Of a stretch of DNA of 13,335 nucleotides, positions 8,008-13,335 are shown piece by piece. This DNA is from CAYORM01 sp964406375 (GTDB lineage Bacteria; Pseudomonadota; Alphaproteobacteria; DSM-16000; Inquilinaceae). The notes below the pieces were generated by a model. It was given only the letters and a program-made list of their open reading frames with translations, did not search any database and was not told where the DNA came from. How positions within the stretch are numbered: the first letter of the stretch is position 1; every line of letters begins with the position of its first letter. The position numbers and the translations under genes were made by a program. Location of the stretch: contig CAYORM010000084.1 in NCBI GenBank assembly GCA_964406375.1, positions 1 through 13,335 on the forward strand, read 5' to 3'.

Positions 8008-8547
8008 TCAGCTGTCCACGACCGACAGGAAATTGGTGATGATCTCGTCCCACAATCTCAGCGTGGTGACGATGTTGTCCACCGTGACGCCGCCATACAT
8101 GTAGATCTGATGCTCGACCATCGCCGCCCCGTCTTCGGCGACATAGGCTTTGCCGAACGCCCAGCGCGTATCGTAGTCGTTCAGCAGCTCCGCCGTCGCC
8201 GGCTTGGTGGGCGTGAACCAGGTCTGGAAGATGATCTGGCTGCAGGATTTGGCCTTGGCGGTGCCGTCGCAGCCATAGAGGAAGATGCCGAACCACATGT
8301 TCAGCGTCTTGCTCTCGATATAGGGCGTGCCGTCGTCCAGGAGCTTGAACGAGGCTTCGTAGCCTTCGGCCTGGAGCAGGCCGGTCAGCTGCGCCGCGGT
8401 GATGGACTCGATCACCGTCTGACCGTCGACCTGGGTCAGGTCGGCCTGGGCCGAGGCGGGGAGCGCCGCCAGGGTCGCTCCAAGAAAGCCGGCCGTCACC
8501 ATGCCAGCGATGCGGGCAGCCAAAGCCCGCGCGACCGCATATGCCAT
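8008..8547 (-). CDS. exported YbjN-domain protein, copy 2
   Basis: This 179-residue paralogue of the gene at 7252-7767 shares the stretch DLTxVDGQTVI, ITAAQ, LLDDGTP, a Cys pair in YGCDGTAKAKSC (spacing of eight), FGKA and MYGGVTVDN, with roughly half of positions identical by eye. An N-terminal hydrophobic segment ending LPASAQADL is a signal peptide with cleavage near ASA/QA, so the product is predicted to be periplasmic. The ATG at 8547 follows GGGGAGGAG at a normal distance. Family membership (YbjN domain) is well supported, but function is not known. The copies sit in tandem with a 240-base gap, long enough for a separate promoter for copy 1. Confidence 0.87.
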   Translation of the reverse strand: MAYAVARALAARIAGMVTAGFLGATLAALPASAQADLTQVDGQTVIESITAAQLTGLLQAEGYEASFKLLDDGTPYIESKTLNMWFGIFLYGCDGTAKAKSCSQIIFQTWFTPTKPATAELLNDYDTRWAFGKAYVAEDGAAMVEHQIYMYGGVTVDNIVTTLRLWDEIITNFLSVVDS

Positions 8548-8666
8548 CGTCTCCTCCCCAGCTCCTCACCCAGCTGGAGGTGAGGATGGGGCAGGTGCGG
8601 ATGACGGGCAAGCGCTTGCATGCGGCCGCGTGCCGGTTCTGTCGAGCGCCCGATGACACAAACGAA

Positions 8667-8696
8667 AACACCGCGAACCTCAAGGGTCGCGGTGTT
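8667..8696 (-). terminator. intrinsic terminator of rpsU
   Basis: The arms AACACCGCGA (8667-8676) and TCGCGGTGTT (8687-8696) pair perfectly over ten bases around a ten-base loop. Read on the minus strand the stem runs into TTTTCGTTTG, a U-rich tail. It lies about 53 bases beyond the rpsU stop. This is the strongest terminator in the window and separates rpsU from the YbjN genes. Confidence 0.85.
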
Positions 8697-8749
8697 CCTG
8701 ACATCTCATCCAGGCGCTCGCCGCTACGGCGTCGCGGCCGGTGGCGGCG

Positions 8750-8953
8750 TCAGTAGCCCTCGCGCTCCAGCCGTTTGCGCAGCACCTTGCGGGCCCGGCG
8801 AACGGCCTCGGCACGTTCGCGTGCCCGTTTCTCGGACGGCTTCTCGTAGTTCCGGCGGAGCTTCATCTCGCGGAAGATGCCCTCGCGCTGCATCTTCTTC
8901 TTGAGGGCGCGCAGCGCCTGATCGACGTTATTGTCGCGGACGTGAACCTGCAC
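8750..8953 (-). CDS. rpsU: 30S ribosomal protein S21 (bS21)
   Basis: This is the small basic protein of the 30S platform near the anti-Shine-Dalgarno region of 16S rRNA, where it aids initiation. The 67 residues match the alphaproteobacterial form: VRDNNVDQALRALKKKMQREG, then FREMKLRRNYEKPSEKRARE and a Lys/Arg-rich tail. The start is GTG at 8953, required to give the conserved MQVxVRDN opening. An AAGGAG (8967-8972) lies 13 bases upstream, a rather long spacing. The gene has its own promoter (9024-9052) and terminator (8667-8696) and is divergent from def. In many relatives a COQ9 gene lies near rpsU, as here (from memory). Confidence 0.96.
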   Translation of the reverse strand: MQVHVRDNNVDQALRALKKKMQREGIFREMKLRRNYEKPSEKRARERAEAVRRARKVLRKRLEREGY

Positions 8954-9023
8954 GTGGGGATCGCCGCTCCTTCACCGGGATCGATTGCCGGCGGGTGCCG
9001 GCACGGGTTTCGATTGGGGCGCG

Positions 9024-9052
9024 CTTTTATCACGCGCACTCGGGGCTGCCAA
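9024..9052 (-). promoter_or_regulatory. sigma70-type promoter of rpsU
   Basis: On the minus strand TTGGCA (9052-9047) and TAAAAG (9029-9024) are spaced by exactly 17 bases, giving five of six and four of six matches to the consensus boxes. Transcription would begin near 9017 and give a leader of about 60 bases before the GTG of rpsU. Confidence 0.6.
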
Positions 9053-9080
9053 GCGGCGAAATCCGCGCTATTGACGGCCA

Positions 9081-9632
9081 ATGCCGCTGCTTAAGATCGC
9101 CCGGATGGGCCACCCCGTGCTGCGCTCCGTTGCATCGCCGGTCGATGATCCGACCGATGCGGCGCTGCGCCGGCTCGCCGAGGACATGGTCGCGACGATG
9201 TGGGATGCCGGCGGCATCGGGCTCGCCGCACCGCAGGTCCACGAGGCTCTGAGGCTGATCGTCTTCACGCCTGTTGACGAGCGGCCGGACGGGCCCTCCG
9301 AGCGGGGCAAGGTGACGATCCTCGTCAATCCCGAGATTACCATTCTCGATCCCGAGCCGGTCGAGGGGCTGGAGGGCTGCCTGTCGATACCGCAGCTCCG
9401 CGGGCTGGTGCCGCGCCCGCGACGGATCGGCTATGCCGGCTGGGATCTCGCCGGGAAACGGATCGAGCGCGAGGCGACGGGGCTGCACGCCCGCGTCGTC
9501 CAGCACGAGGTCGATCACCTCGACGGCATCCTCTATCTCGACCGCATGCCGGACCTGACACAGCTGGCGTTCGAATCTGAGCTGCACCACATGGTGGGAG
9601 AGCCCCAGGTGCCGGAGGAGCCGGAAGGATGA
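9081..9632 (+). CDS. def: peptide deformylase
   Basis: The enzyme removes the formyl group from the N-terminal methionine of new proteins, using a metal held by Cys and two His. All three family motifs are present in this 183-residue protein: GGIGLAAPQV (44-53), EGCLS with Cys100 and QHEVDHLDG with His142, Glu143 and His146. Compared with the Escherichia coli enzyme (Cys90, His132) about ten extra residues fall between the first two motifs, in the loop ERPDGPSERG. The ATG at 9081 gives the usual opening, but no Shine-Dalgarno sequence is evident before it. The gene is not beside fmt, its partner in many bacteria. It ends in an ATGA overlap with a COQ9 gene. It may be one of several def copies in the genome, which this window cannot show. 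Confidence 0.95.
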   Translation: MPLLKIARMGHPVLRSVASPVDDPTDAALRRLAEDMVATMWDAGGIGLAAPQVHEALRLIVFTPVDERPDGPSERGKVTILVNPEITILDPEPVEGLEGCLSIPQLRGLVPRPRRIGYAGWDLAGKRIEREATGLHARVVQHEVDHLDGILYLDRMPDLTQLAFESELHHMVGEPQVPEEPEG

Positions 9633-10318
9633 CCATGCTGCGTTCTGGGCGGGACCCGGATCCGGAGATGACGGCGCGCCGCGACGCGCTGCTCCTCGCC
9701 GCGCTGCCGCACGTCGCCTTCGACGGTTGGTCGCGCCGCACGCTGACGGCCGCGGCCCTTGATGCCGGCCTCGACCACGACGCCGTCGAGGAGCTGTTTC
9801 CGGCCGGGGTGCCGGATCTCGTCCGCCACCTGTCGGACTGGGCGGATCGCGAGATGGCGGCGCGGCTGCGTGACGAGGCGGAGACGGTGGCGGAGATGCG
9901 GCTGCGCGAGCGTGTCGCCTTCGCGATCCTCGCCCGGCTCGAGGCGCTCGAGCCGTGGAAGGAAGCGGCCCGGCGTGCAGCTGCGGTCGGGATCCTGTCG
10001 CCGCGCGCCGGCACCGGTCGCGCGACGCTCGTCACTGCCGACCGGATCTGGCGGGCGCTCGGCGACCGGTCGACCGACTACAACTGGTACAGCAAGCGGC
10101 TGCTGCTCGCCGGGGTGCTCACGGCGACCTTCCTGTTCTGGCTCGACGACGACGGATCCGATCCGGAGCGGCTGCCCGGCTTCGTCGCGCGCCGGATCGA
10201 TGAGGTGATCCGCGTCGGCGGTGCCGGCGGCAGGGCGGCGCGCTTCGCCGGCCGCGTCGCCGAGGCGCCTTTCCACATCGCCGGGCGGCTTACCGCCTGG
10301 CTGCGGCCGAGCGGTTGA
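9629..10318 (+). CDS. COQ9 family protein (ubiquinone biosynthesis)
   Basis: COQ9 proteins have a TetR-like helical fold, bind isoprenoid lipids and assist ubiquinone synthesis by presenting substrate to other Coq enzymes. The protein is 229 residues long. The family signature is at 148-173, STDYNWYSKRLLLAG followed by FLFWLDDD. The C-terminal helix (FAGRVAEAPFHIAGRL) looks amphipathic, matching the membrane-contacting last helix of the family. The first ATG (9629) overlaps the def stop as ATGA. A second ATG at 9635 is better spaced from GGAAGG (9623-9628), so the true start could be either. Translational coupling with def is likely. No other ubiquinone genes are in the window. Confidence 0.9.
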   Translation: MTMLRSGRDPDPEMTARRDALLLAALPHVAFDGWSRRTLTAAALDAGLDHDAVEELFPAGVPDLVRHLSDWADREMAARLRDEAETVAEMRLRERVAFAILARLEALEPWKEAARRAAAVGILSPRAGTGRATLVTADRIWRALGDRSTDYNWYSKRLLLAGVLTATFLFWLDDDGSDPERLPGFVARRIDEVIRVGGAGGRAARFAGRVAEAPFHIAGRLTAWLRPSG

Positions 10319-10357
10319 TCCGCCGGCGCGCGGCCGACCAGGGCCGGGCGGTGCGAT

Positions 10358-10849
10358 CTACTTCTTGCGGAAGCGGTCCAGCGTGACGACGTTGCCGGTT
10401 CCCGGCGCGTCCGGCTCGGGCGGATCCGTGCCCTCGGTCGCGGCGGCGGTCGGGATCTGTGCCACGGGCGGCGGTTCGGGCTCGGCCTCGTGATCGGCCG
10501 CATGGAACTGCAGCGCGAAATTCACTGAAGGGTCGGCGAAGGCGGTCACCGCCGCGAAGGGGATCACCAGCCGCTCGCTCTTGCTGTTGAAGCTGAGCGA
10601 CACCGCGAAGCGATCGTCACTGACCTCCAGCCCGTAGAACTGGTGCTGCAGCACGATCGTCATGTCGTTGGGGTACTTCTTGCGCAGGTAGTCGGGCAGC
10701 GTGACGCCGCGGAATCCCGTCGCGAATGTCACATAGAAGTGATGGTCACCCGGCAGGCCCTTCTCGGCTACCAGCAGGAGCGCCTGGCGCACCACGTCGC
10801 GCAAGGCACGTTCGACCATCAGGTCGTATCGGATGAGTTCGCTGCCCAT
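10358..10849 (-). CDS. sspB: SspB, ClpXP specificity adaptor (alphaproteobacterial type)
   Basis: SspB tethers ssrA-tagged proteins to the ClpXP protease. This 163-residue protein has the substrate-binding fold at about 1-118: IRYDLMVERALRDVV, LPGDHHFYVTFATGF, MTIVLQHQFYGLEV, ERLVIPFAAV and DPSVNFALQF. An acidic and Pro-rich linker (119-152) follows, and the protein ends in VVTLDRFRKK, the ClpX-binding tail. The adaptor should therefore be fully functional. The ATG at 10849 matches the usual start, but there is no ribosome binding site worth the name before it. The next gene upstream on the same strand is ssrA, which makes the tag this protein recognises. It is convergent with the COQ9 gene, with 39 bases between. 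Confidence 0.95.
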   Translation of the reverse strand: MGSELIRYDLMVERALRDVVRQALLLVAEKGLPGDHHFYVTFATGFRGVTLPDYLRKKYPNDMTIVLQHQFYGLEVSDDRFAVSLSFNSKSERLVIPFAAVTAFADPSVNFALQFHAADHEAEPEPPPVAQIPTAAATEGTDPPEPDAPGTGNVVTLDRFRKK

Positions 10850-10909
10850 GAGTCACGAACAGTAGACACCACCCCGTGGCTTGGAAAGAGGGCGCGGGCC
10901 ATCTCTTCC

Positions 10910-10936
10910 TGCCGCCCCGGGGCGAGGCGGGCGGCA
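10910..10936 (-). terminator. GC-rich hairpin between ssrA and sspB
   Basis: TGCCGCCC (10910-10917) and GGGCGGCA (10929-10936) form an eight-base-pair stem with an eleven-base loop, about 70 bases past the estimated end of the tmRNA coding piece. There is no T-run on the minus strand. It could terminate or stabilise the ssrA precursor or be a processing structure. Confidence 0.3.
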
Positions 10937-11004
10937 TGGCCGGGCAAGAGCCGGGCACACGCGACGGTTCCGCGGGGCGCAGGACTCGGGGATGGCAGGT
11001 AAGA

Positions 11005-11219
11005 AGGAAGTGGGGCGTTCTGTTGCTAGGTGCCCCGGACCCCACCCGACGGGCGCTAAACCCGTCAGGGATTCGATTCGAGATCGCTTGGCTGCTTACG
11101 CAGCCGCGCGGACCTCAGCAAAGTTGTCGTTGGCAACTATTGCAACGGCCCGATAACGGCGGAACCATGCCGGGCGAAAATCAATCCTTTACCACGTGCG
11201 TCGATCCTGTTTCGCCCCC
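11005..11219 (-). ncRNA. ssrA: tmRNA coding piece
   Basis: The piece starts GGGGGCGAAACAGGATCGAC, giving the acceptor 5' strand and the reduced D-arm region, then P2, then a first pseudoknot region with GCCCG/CGGGC. The tag frame follows. After the tag come a GACGGG/CCCGTC hairpin (11066-11061 with 11053-11048) and a second structure closed by GTGGGG (11045-11040) and CCCCAC (11015-11010). About 215 bases is the size reported for the Caulobacter coding piece. The 3' end is approximate. Confidence 0.85.
11096..11134 (-). other. ssrA: tmRNA proteolysis tag reading frame (ANDNFAEVRAAA)
   Basis: The resume codon GCC (11134-11132) starts a twelve-codon frame ending in TAA (11098-11096) and encoding ANDNFAEVRAAA. 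With the alanine carried by tmRNA itself the tag would be AANDNFAEVRAAA. The ANDNF start is the part bound by alphaproteobacterial SspB, and the final Ala-Ala-Ala suits ClpX. Confidence 0.93.
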
Positions 11220-11245
11220 GCACGACCGTCCAACGCCGGTCTGAT
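11220..11245 (-). other. intervening spacer of the tmRNA precursor
   Basis: Only 26 bases separate the CCA of the acceptor piece from the first G of the coding piece. It can fold as GACCG (11241-11237) with CGGTC (11228-11224) around an eight-base loop. In two-piece tmRNAs this spacer is removed by processing such as RNase P and 3'-end trimming (known for the family, not shown here). Confidence 0.8.
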
Positions 11246-11330
11246 TGGTGGAGGCGCCGGGCACTGCCCCCGGGTCCGCTCCGCTTATTCCGATTGACGT
11301 TTATCGCCATAGCCAGGTGCGACCCGGCAC
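11246..11330 (-). ncRNA. ssrA: tmRNA acceptor piece
   Basis: This segment ends in an encoded CCA (11248-11246) with discriminator A. Before it lie the acceptor strand CGCCTCC and a T-arm at 11273-11257 with stem CCGGG/CCCGG and loop GGCAGTG in place of the usual TTCRANY loop. The P2 strands follow at 11308-11292. A hairpin GGTGC/GCACC (11331-11327 with 11320-11316) stands at the 5' side. The size of about 85 bases agrees with known acceptor pieces, but the mature 5' end is not defined by sequence alone. Confidence 0.85.
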
Positions 11331-11335
11331 CAGAC

Positions 11336-11341
11336 AATATA
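11336..11341 (-). promoter_or_regulatory. candidate -10 box of ssrA
   Basis: TATATT on the minus strand (11341-11336) lies just ahead of the acceptor piece, so transcription would begin near 11330. No good -35 box is visible 16-18 bases further up (TTCCGT is the nearest candidate), so the call rests mainly on the -10 and its position. Confidence 0.4.
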
Positions 11342-11412
11342 GGGCGTTCCGGATCGTGACGGAAGGGTCAGGGGTGTCTATGACTGCGCCCGTAACAGGT
11401 GGAGGGCGCGAC

Positions 11413-12354
11413 ATGGCGATCAGCGACGAGCAGCGGGACGAGGTCGCGGCGCTGCGGGCCGAGACGCGGCCGACGCGGCGGGCCACGGTCGAGGCGCTCG
11501 AGGCCATCCTGTTCGAGCCGATCCCGGTGCTCGACCACGGCTTCGTGCGGGTCGTCGATTACATGGGCGACGATGGCGCCATCGTGCAGGCGGCGCGGGT
11601 CTCCTATGGCCGCGGCACGCGGCGGGTGTCGGAGGATGAGGGGCTGATCCGCTACCTCATGCGTCACTGGCACACCACGCCCTTCGAAATGTGCGAGATC
11701 AAGCTGCATGTGAAGCTGCCGATCTTCGTCGCGCGGCAGTGGATCCGGCACCGCACCGCCAATGTGAACGAGTACTCCGCCCGCTACTCGATTCTCGACA
11801 GCGAGTTCTATATCCCGGAGAAACAGCATCTTGCGGCGCAATCCTCGAGCAACAGGCAAGGTCGCGACGCGGTGCTGGACGAGGACGAGGCCGAACGCGT
11901 CCTTGAGATCCTGCGCGAGGATTCGGCGCGAACCTGGCGCAATTACGCCTGGATGCTGAATGAGCCGGTCGAGGGCGTGCCGGCCGATCCATCACGCCGC
12001 GGGCTCGCCCGCGAGCTCGCGCGGATCAATCTGACACTCAACGCCTATACCCAGTGGTACTGGAAGACCGATCTGCACAATCTCTTTAATTTCCTGCGAT
12101 TGAGGGCCGATCCTCATGCGCAGTATGAGATTCGTGCCTATGCAGAGGCGCTGCTGGACATAGCCGGGCGCTGGGTCCCGATGGCGACACGCGCCTTCCG
12201 CGACTACCGCCTCGATGCGGTGACCTTCTCGGCACCGGGCATGGCGGTTCTGCGCCGGCTGCTCGCCGGGGAGGCTGTCACTGCCGAGGATAGCGGCCTG
12301 TCGAAGCGTGAATGGCGGGAGCTGATGGCAGCGCTGGGGCGTCCCGCGGCGTAG
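11413..12354 (+). CDS. thyX: flavin-dependent thymidylate synthase
   Basis: ThyX makes dTMP from dUMP using FAD, NADPH and methylene-tetrahydrofolate, replacing or backing up ThyA. The protein has 313 residues. The diagnostic RHRx7S motif is intact: R112-H113-R114 followed by TANVNEY and Ser122. It is flanked by LHVKLPIFVARQWI and SARYSILD, and a conserved QYEIRAYAEAL (237-247) lies further on. I take ATG 11413 because GGAGGG (11401-11406) precedes it by six bases and relatives begin at this MAxSxEQR point. The open frame runs back to 11245, but that part lies on the ssrA gene and is not protein. It is divergent from ssrA and convergent with the next gene, with six bases between stops. It is longer than the roughly 220-250 residue enzymes of Thermotoga and Mycobacterium, as is usual in Alphaproteobacteria. 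Confidence 0.96.
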   Translation: MAISDEQRDEVAALRAETRPTRRATVEALEAILFEPIPVLDHGFVRVVDYMGDDGAIVQAARVSYGRGTRRVSEDEGLIRYLMRHWHTTPFEMCEIKLHVKLPIFVARQWIRHRTANVNEYSARYSILDSEFYIPEKQHLAAQSSSNRQGRDAVLDEDEAERVLEILREDSARTWRNYAWMLNEPVEGVPADPSRRGLARELARINLTLNAYTQWYWKTDLHNLFNFLRLRADPHAQYEIRAYAEALLDIAGRWVPMATRAFRDYRLDAVTFSAPGMAVLRRLLAGEAVTAEDSGLSKREWRELMAALGRPAA

Positions 12355-12360
12355 GCCGGC

Positions 12361-12729
12361 TCAGCGCGCTTCCACCACCGGGCGGTTGCAGAGGTTGAGA
12401 CCGAAATAGTCCGTGTCGGCGCCGGATGTTCCGCCGATCCTGACATCGAAATAGCAGTCGCCGCGGAGGTCTTCCACCGGGAGCTGCACCGTCTCGCCCG
12501 GCATGATGACCCGGCCGCGCAATCGGTCGCCACCCCACGCCTCGTCGACCTGGGGCGAGATGCGGACTTCCTCGATCGGCTCGCCGGTAGCGTTCCTGAA
12601 CTCGATCTCGTCGGGCAACGAATCGCCGCGATAGCTCTGGGCCACCGCGTGCCCCGCACTGCCCGCCACCGCCCCGCCGGTCATCGCGGCGATTGCGGCC
12701 GCGGCGAGCATCGATCGGATGCGTCCCAT
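12361..12729 (-). CDS. small exported protein of unknown function with Cys pair
   Basis: This 122-residue protein begins MGRIRSMLAAAAIAAM and has a signal peptide ending near HAVAQ (about residue 31), so it is predicted to be periplasmic or secreted. The mature part is rich in short beta-like stretches: IEFRNATGEPIEEVRISP, then WGGDRLRGRVIMPGETVQL, then DCYFDVRI and GLNLCNRPVV. It resembles a family of small exported alphaproteobacterial proteins with an N-A-T-G, W-G-x-D, P-G-E and two-Cys pattern that I know only as hypothetical. The two Cys in DCYF and NLCN probably form a disulfide (inference). The ATG at 12729 follows AAGGA at six bases. No function can be given. Confidence 0.8.
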   Translation of the reverse strand: MGRIRSMLAAAAIAAMTGGAVAGSAGHAVAQSYRGDSLPDEIEFRNATGEPIEEVRISPQVDEAWGGDRLRGRVIMPGETVQLPVEDLRGDCYFDVRIGGTSGADTDYFGLNLCNRPVVEAR

Positions 12730-12788
12730 CTGTTCCTTCCGTCGCCGGCCAACCGCTCCGTCCTGCGGCGCGGCTGATGGCCGACGCT

Positions 12789-12815
12789 GATCATTACCGT
12801 TCGGTCACGATCATT
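12789..12815. promoter_or_regulatory. direct repeat of GATCATT at 20-base spacing, possible operator
   Basis: GATCATT occurs at 12789-12795 and again at 12809-12815, exactly two helical turns apart, with the short palindrome ACCGTTCGGT (12796-12805) between. The region is unusually AT-rich for the window and lies 60-90 bases upstream of the exported-protein gene. A regulator binding site or promoter is plausible; no specific regulator is suggested. Confidence 0.25.
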
Positions 12816-12895
12816 GATCCTAATTTATGGCGAGGGAAGGGCTCCCGCGCAGCCGCGGCGCGGCAGCGAGACGACCTCATACGGGCGCGTGCCGC

Positions 12896-12920
12896 CCCGC
12901 CGGCAGGGACAGCCGGCGGG
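12896..12920 (-). terminator. strong GC hairpin after the Mrp-type gene
   Basis: CCCGCCGGC (12896-12904) and GCCGGCGGG (12912-12920) pair perfectly over nine bases with a seven-base loop, 12 bases after the stop codon. There is no T-run after it, so it is either a non-canonical terminator or a transcript-end stabiliser. Confidence 0.5.
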
Positions 12921-12932
12921 AAGGGCCGGGCG

Positions 12933-13335
12933 TCACTCCACCACGATTCGCGGCGGCGCGGGGGTGGTGCCAGGCGTCTGCAGGCCGGCGATCACCTGAT
13001 CGGCTACCGCGAGGAAGGCCGCCGCATGGGCCCCGGCGGGATCGGCGACGACGATCGGCCGGCCGGCATCCGAGCTCTCGCGGATCGCGAGGTCGAGCGG
13101 GATCTCGCCGAGGAAGGGCGTTCCCAGCCGTTCGGCCTCCGCCCGGGCGCCGCCATGGCCGAAGATCTCGGTCCGATGGCCGCAATTGGGGCAGCAGAAA
13201 TAGCTCATGTTCTCGACGATCCCGAGAACCGGCACATCCACCCGCCGGAACATCGCAAGGCCCTTGCGCGCGTCGAGCAGGGCGATGTCCTGCGGCGTCG
13301 AGACGATGACCGCCCCGGCCAGCGGTACCTGCTGC
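12933..13335 (-). CDS. Mrp/ApbC-type iron-sulfur cluster carrier ATPase, C-terminal part
   Basis: The last 133 residues of the protein are in the window; the 5' end lies beyond the right edge. The protein is a P-loop ATPase that carries iron-sulfur clusters to target proteins in the cytoplasm. The visible part starts before VSTPQDIALLDARKG and contains VPVLGIVENMSYF followed by the CPNC motif (C-x2-C) that holds the bridging cluster, then EIFGHGGA and GEIPLD. These are hallmark features of the family. The P-loop is outside the window. The tail ends in IVVE, preceded by a Pro/Thr-rich stretch. Confidence 0.93.
   Translation of the reverse strand, partial: QQVPLAGAVIVSTPQDIALLDARKGLAMFRRVDVPVLGIVENMSYFCCPNCGHRTEIFGHGGARAEAERLGTPFLGEIPLDLAIRESSDAGRPIVVADPAGAHAAAFLAVADQVIAGLQTPGTTPAPPRIVVE

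Larger units (their letters stand above)
11005..11330 (-). ncRNA. ssrA: transfer-messenger RNA, circularly permuted two-piece form
   Basis: tmRNA rescues stalled ribosomes and tags the unfinished protein for ClpXP. The gene order is permuted as in Alphaproteobacteria: the acceptor piece with CCA comes first, then a spacer, then the coding piece with the tag frame. The coding 5' end GGGGGCG (11219-11213) pairs over seven positions, one a wobble, with CGCCTCC (11256-11250) just before ACCA. A P2 helix joins the pieces: GATTGAT (11186-11180) with GTCAATC (11298-11292), and TCGCC (11177-11173) with GGCGA (11308-11304). A T-arm with GGCAGTG loop, a resume-codon context (AATAGTT-GCC) and a downstream pseudoknot region with CACCTAGCAACAGAA all fit. 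The outer ends are estimates: the 5' end from a TATATT box and the 3' end from the last GTGGGG/CCCCAC stem. Confidence 0.93.

Noticed and set aside
11137..11337. 66-codon minus-strand frame inside ssrA
   Set aside because: It covers the tmRNA acceptor piece, spacer and part of the coding piece; paired helices explain the sequence better than a protein.
11245..11412. N-terminal extension of thyX
   Set aside because: The extra 56 codons lie on top of the ssrA acceptor piece and promoter region on the other strand. A good ribosome binding site and the conserved protein start are at 11413.
1..13335. Search for CRISPR arrays, insertion sequences, integrases, toxin-antitoxin pairs, tRNA or rRNA genes
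   Set aside because: No regularly spaced repeats, transposase or integrase motifs, or cloverleaf tRNA were seen. The only tRNA-like element is the tmRNA.

Overview
The window is high-GC DNA from an alphaproteobacterium whose order I cannot fix. The clearest lineage marker is a circularly permuted two-piece tmRNA gene with a tag starting ANDNFAE. An SspB of the alphaproteobacterial type ending in a ClpX-binding tail, a COQ9-family gene and a ThyX with close alphaproteobacterial features agree with this. Most of the window is ordinary chromosomal housekeeping and metabolism. I see no insertion sequence, phage module, CRISPR array, tRNA, rRNA or known defence island.

Left part (1-7135), all on the minus strand. 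A very large maltosyltransferase gene of the GlgE type enters from the window edge. It carries an extra N-terminal GH13-like domain that has lost its catalytic carboxylates, and a 37-codon ORF overlaps its start. Upstream of it lie a sugar/drug-type MFS transporter, a two-HKD phospholipase D family protein and alanine dehydrogenase.

Middle (7252-10318). Two tandem genes encode exported YbjN-domain proteins that are clear paralogues. Then comes rpsU (ribosomal protein S21) with a strong promoter and terminator. Divergent from rpsU is a two-gene unit, def (peptide deformylase) and a COQ9 homologue, overlapping by ATGA.

Right part (10358-13335). On the minus strand are sspB, the adaptor that delivers tmRNA-tagged proteins to ClpXP, and just upstream of it ssrA, the gene that makes the tag. 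Divergent from ssrA is thyX (flavin-dependent thymidylate synthase). A small exported protein of unknown function follows convergently, and the window ends in the C-terminal part of an Mrp/ApbC-type iron-sulfur carrier ATPase.

Functional links: ssrA and sspB form a ribosome-rescue and proteolysis pair, and rpsU and def also belong to translation. GlgE belongs to the trehalose/maltose-1-phosphate route to alpha-glucan, whose other genes (treS, maltokinase, glgB) would be expected beyond the left edge. The points most worth a second look are the dead GH13 domain on GlgE, the permuted ssrA with its short spacer and tag, the sspB-ssrA adjacency, and the YbjN pair.
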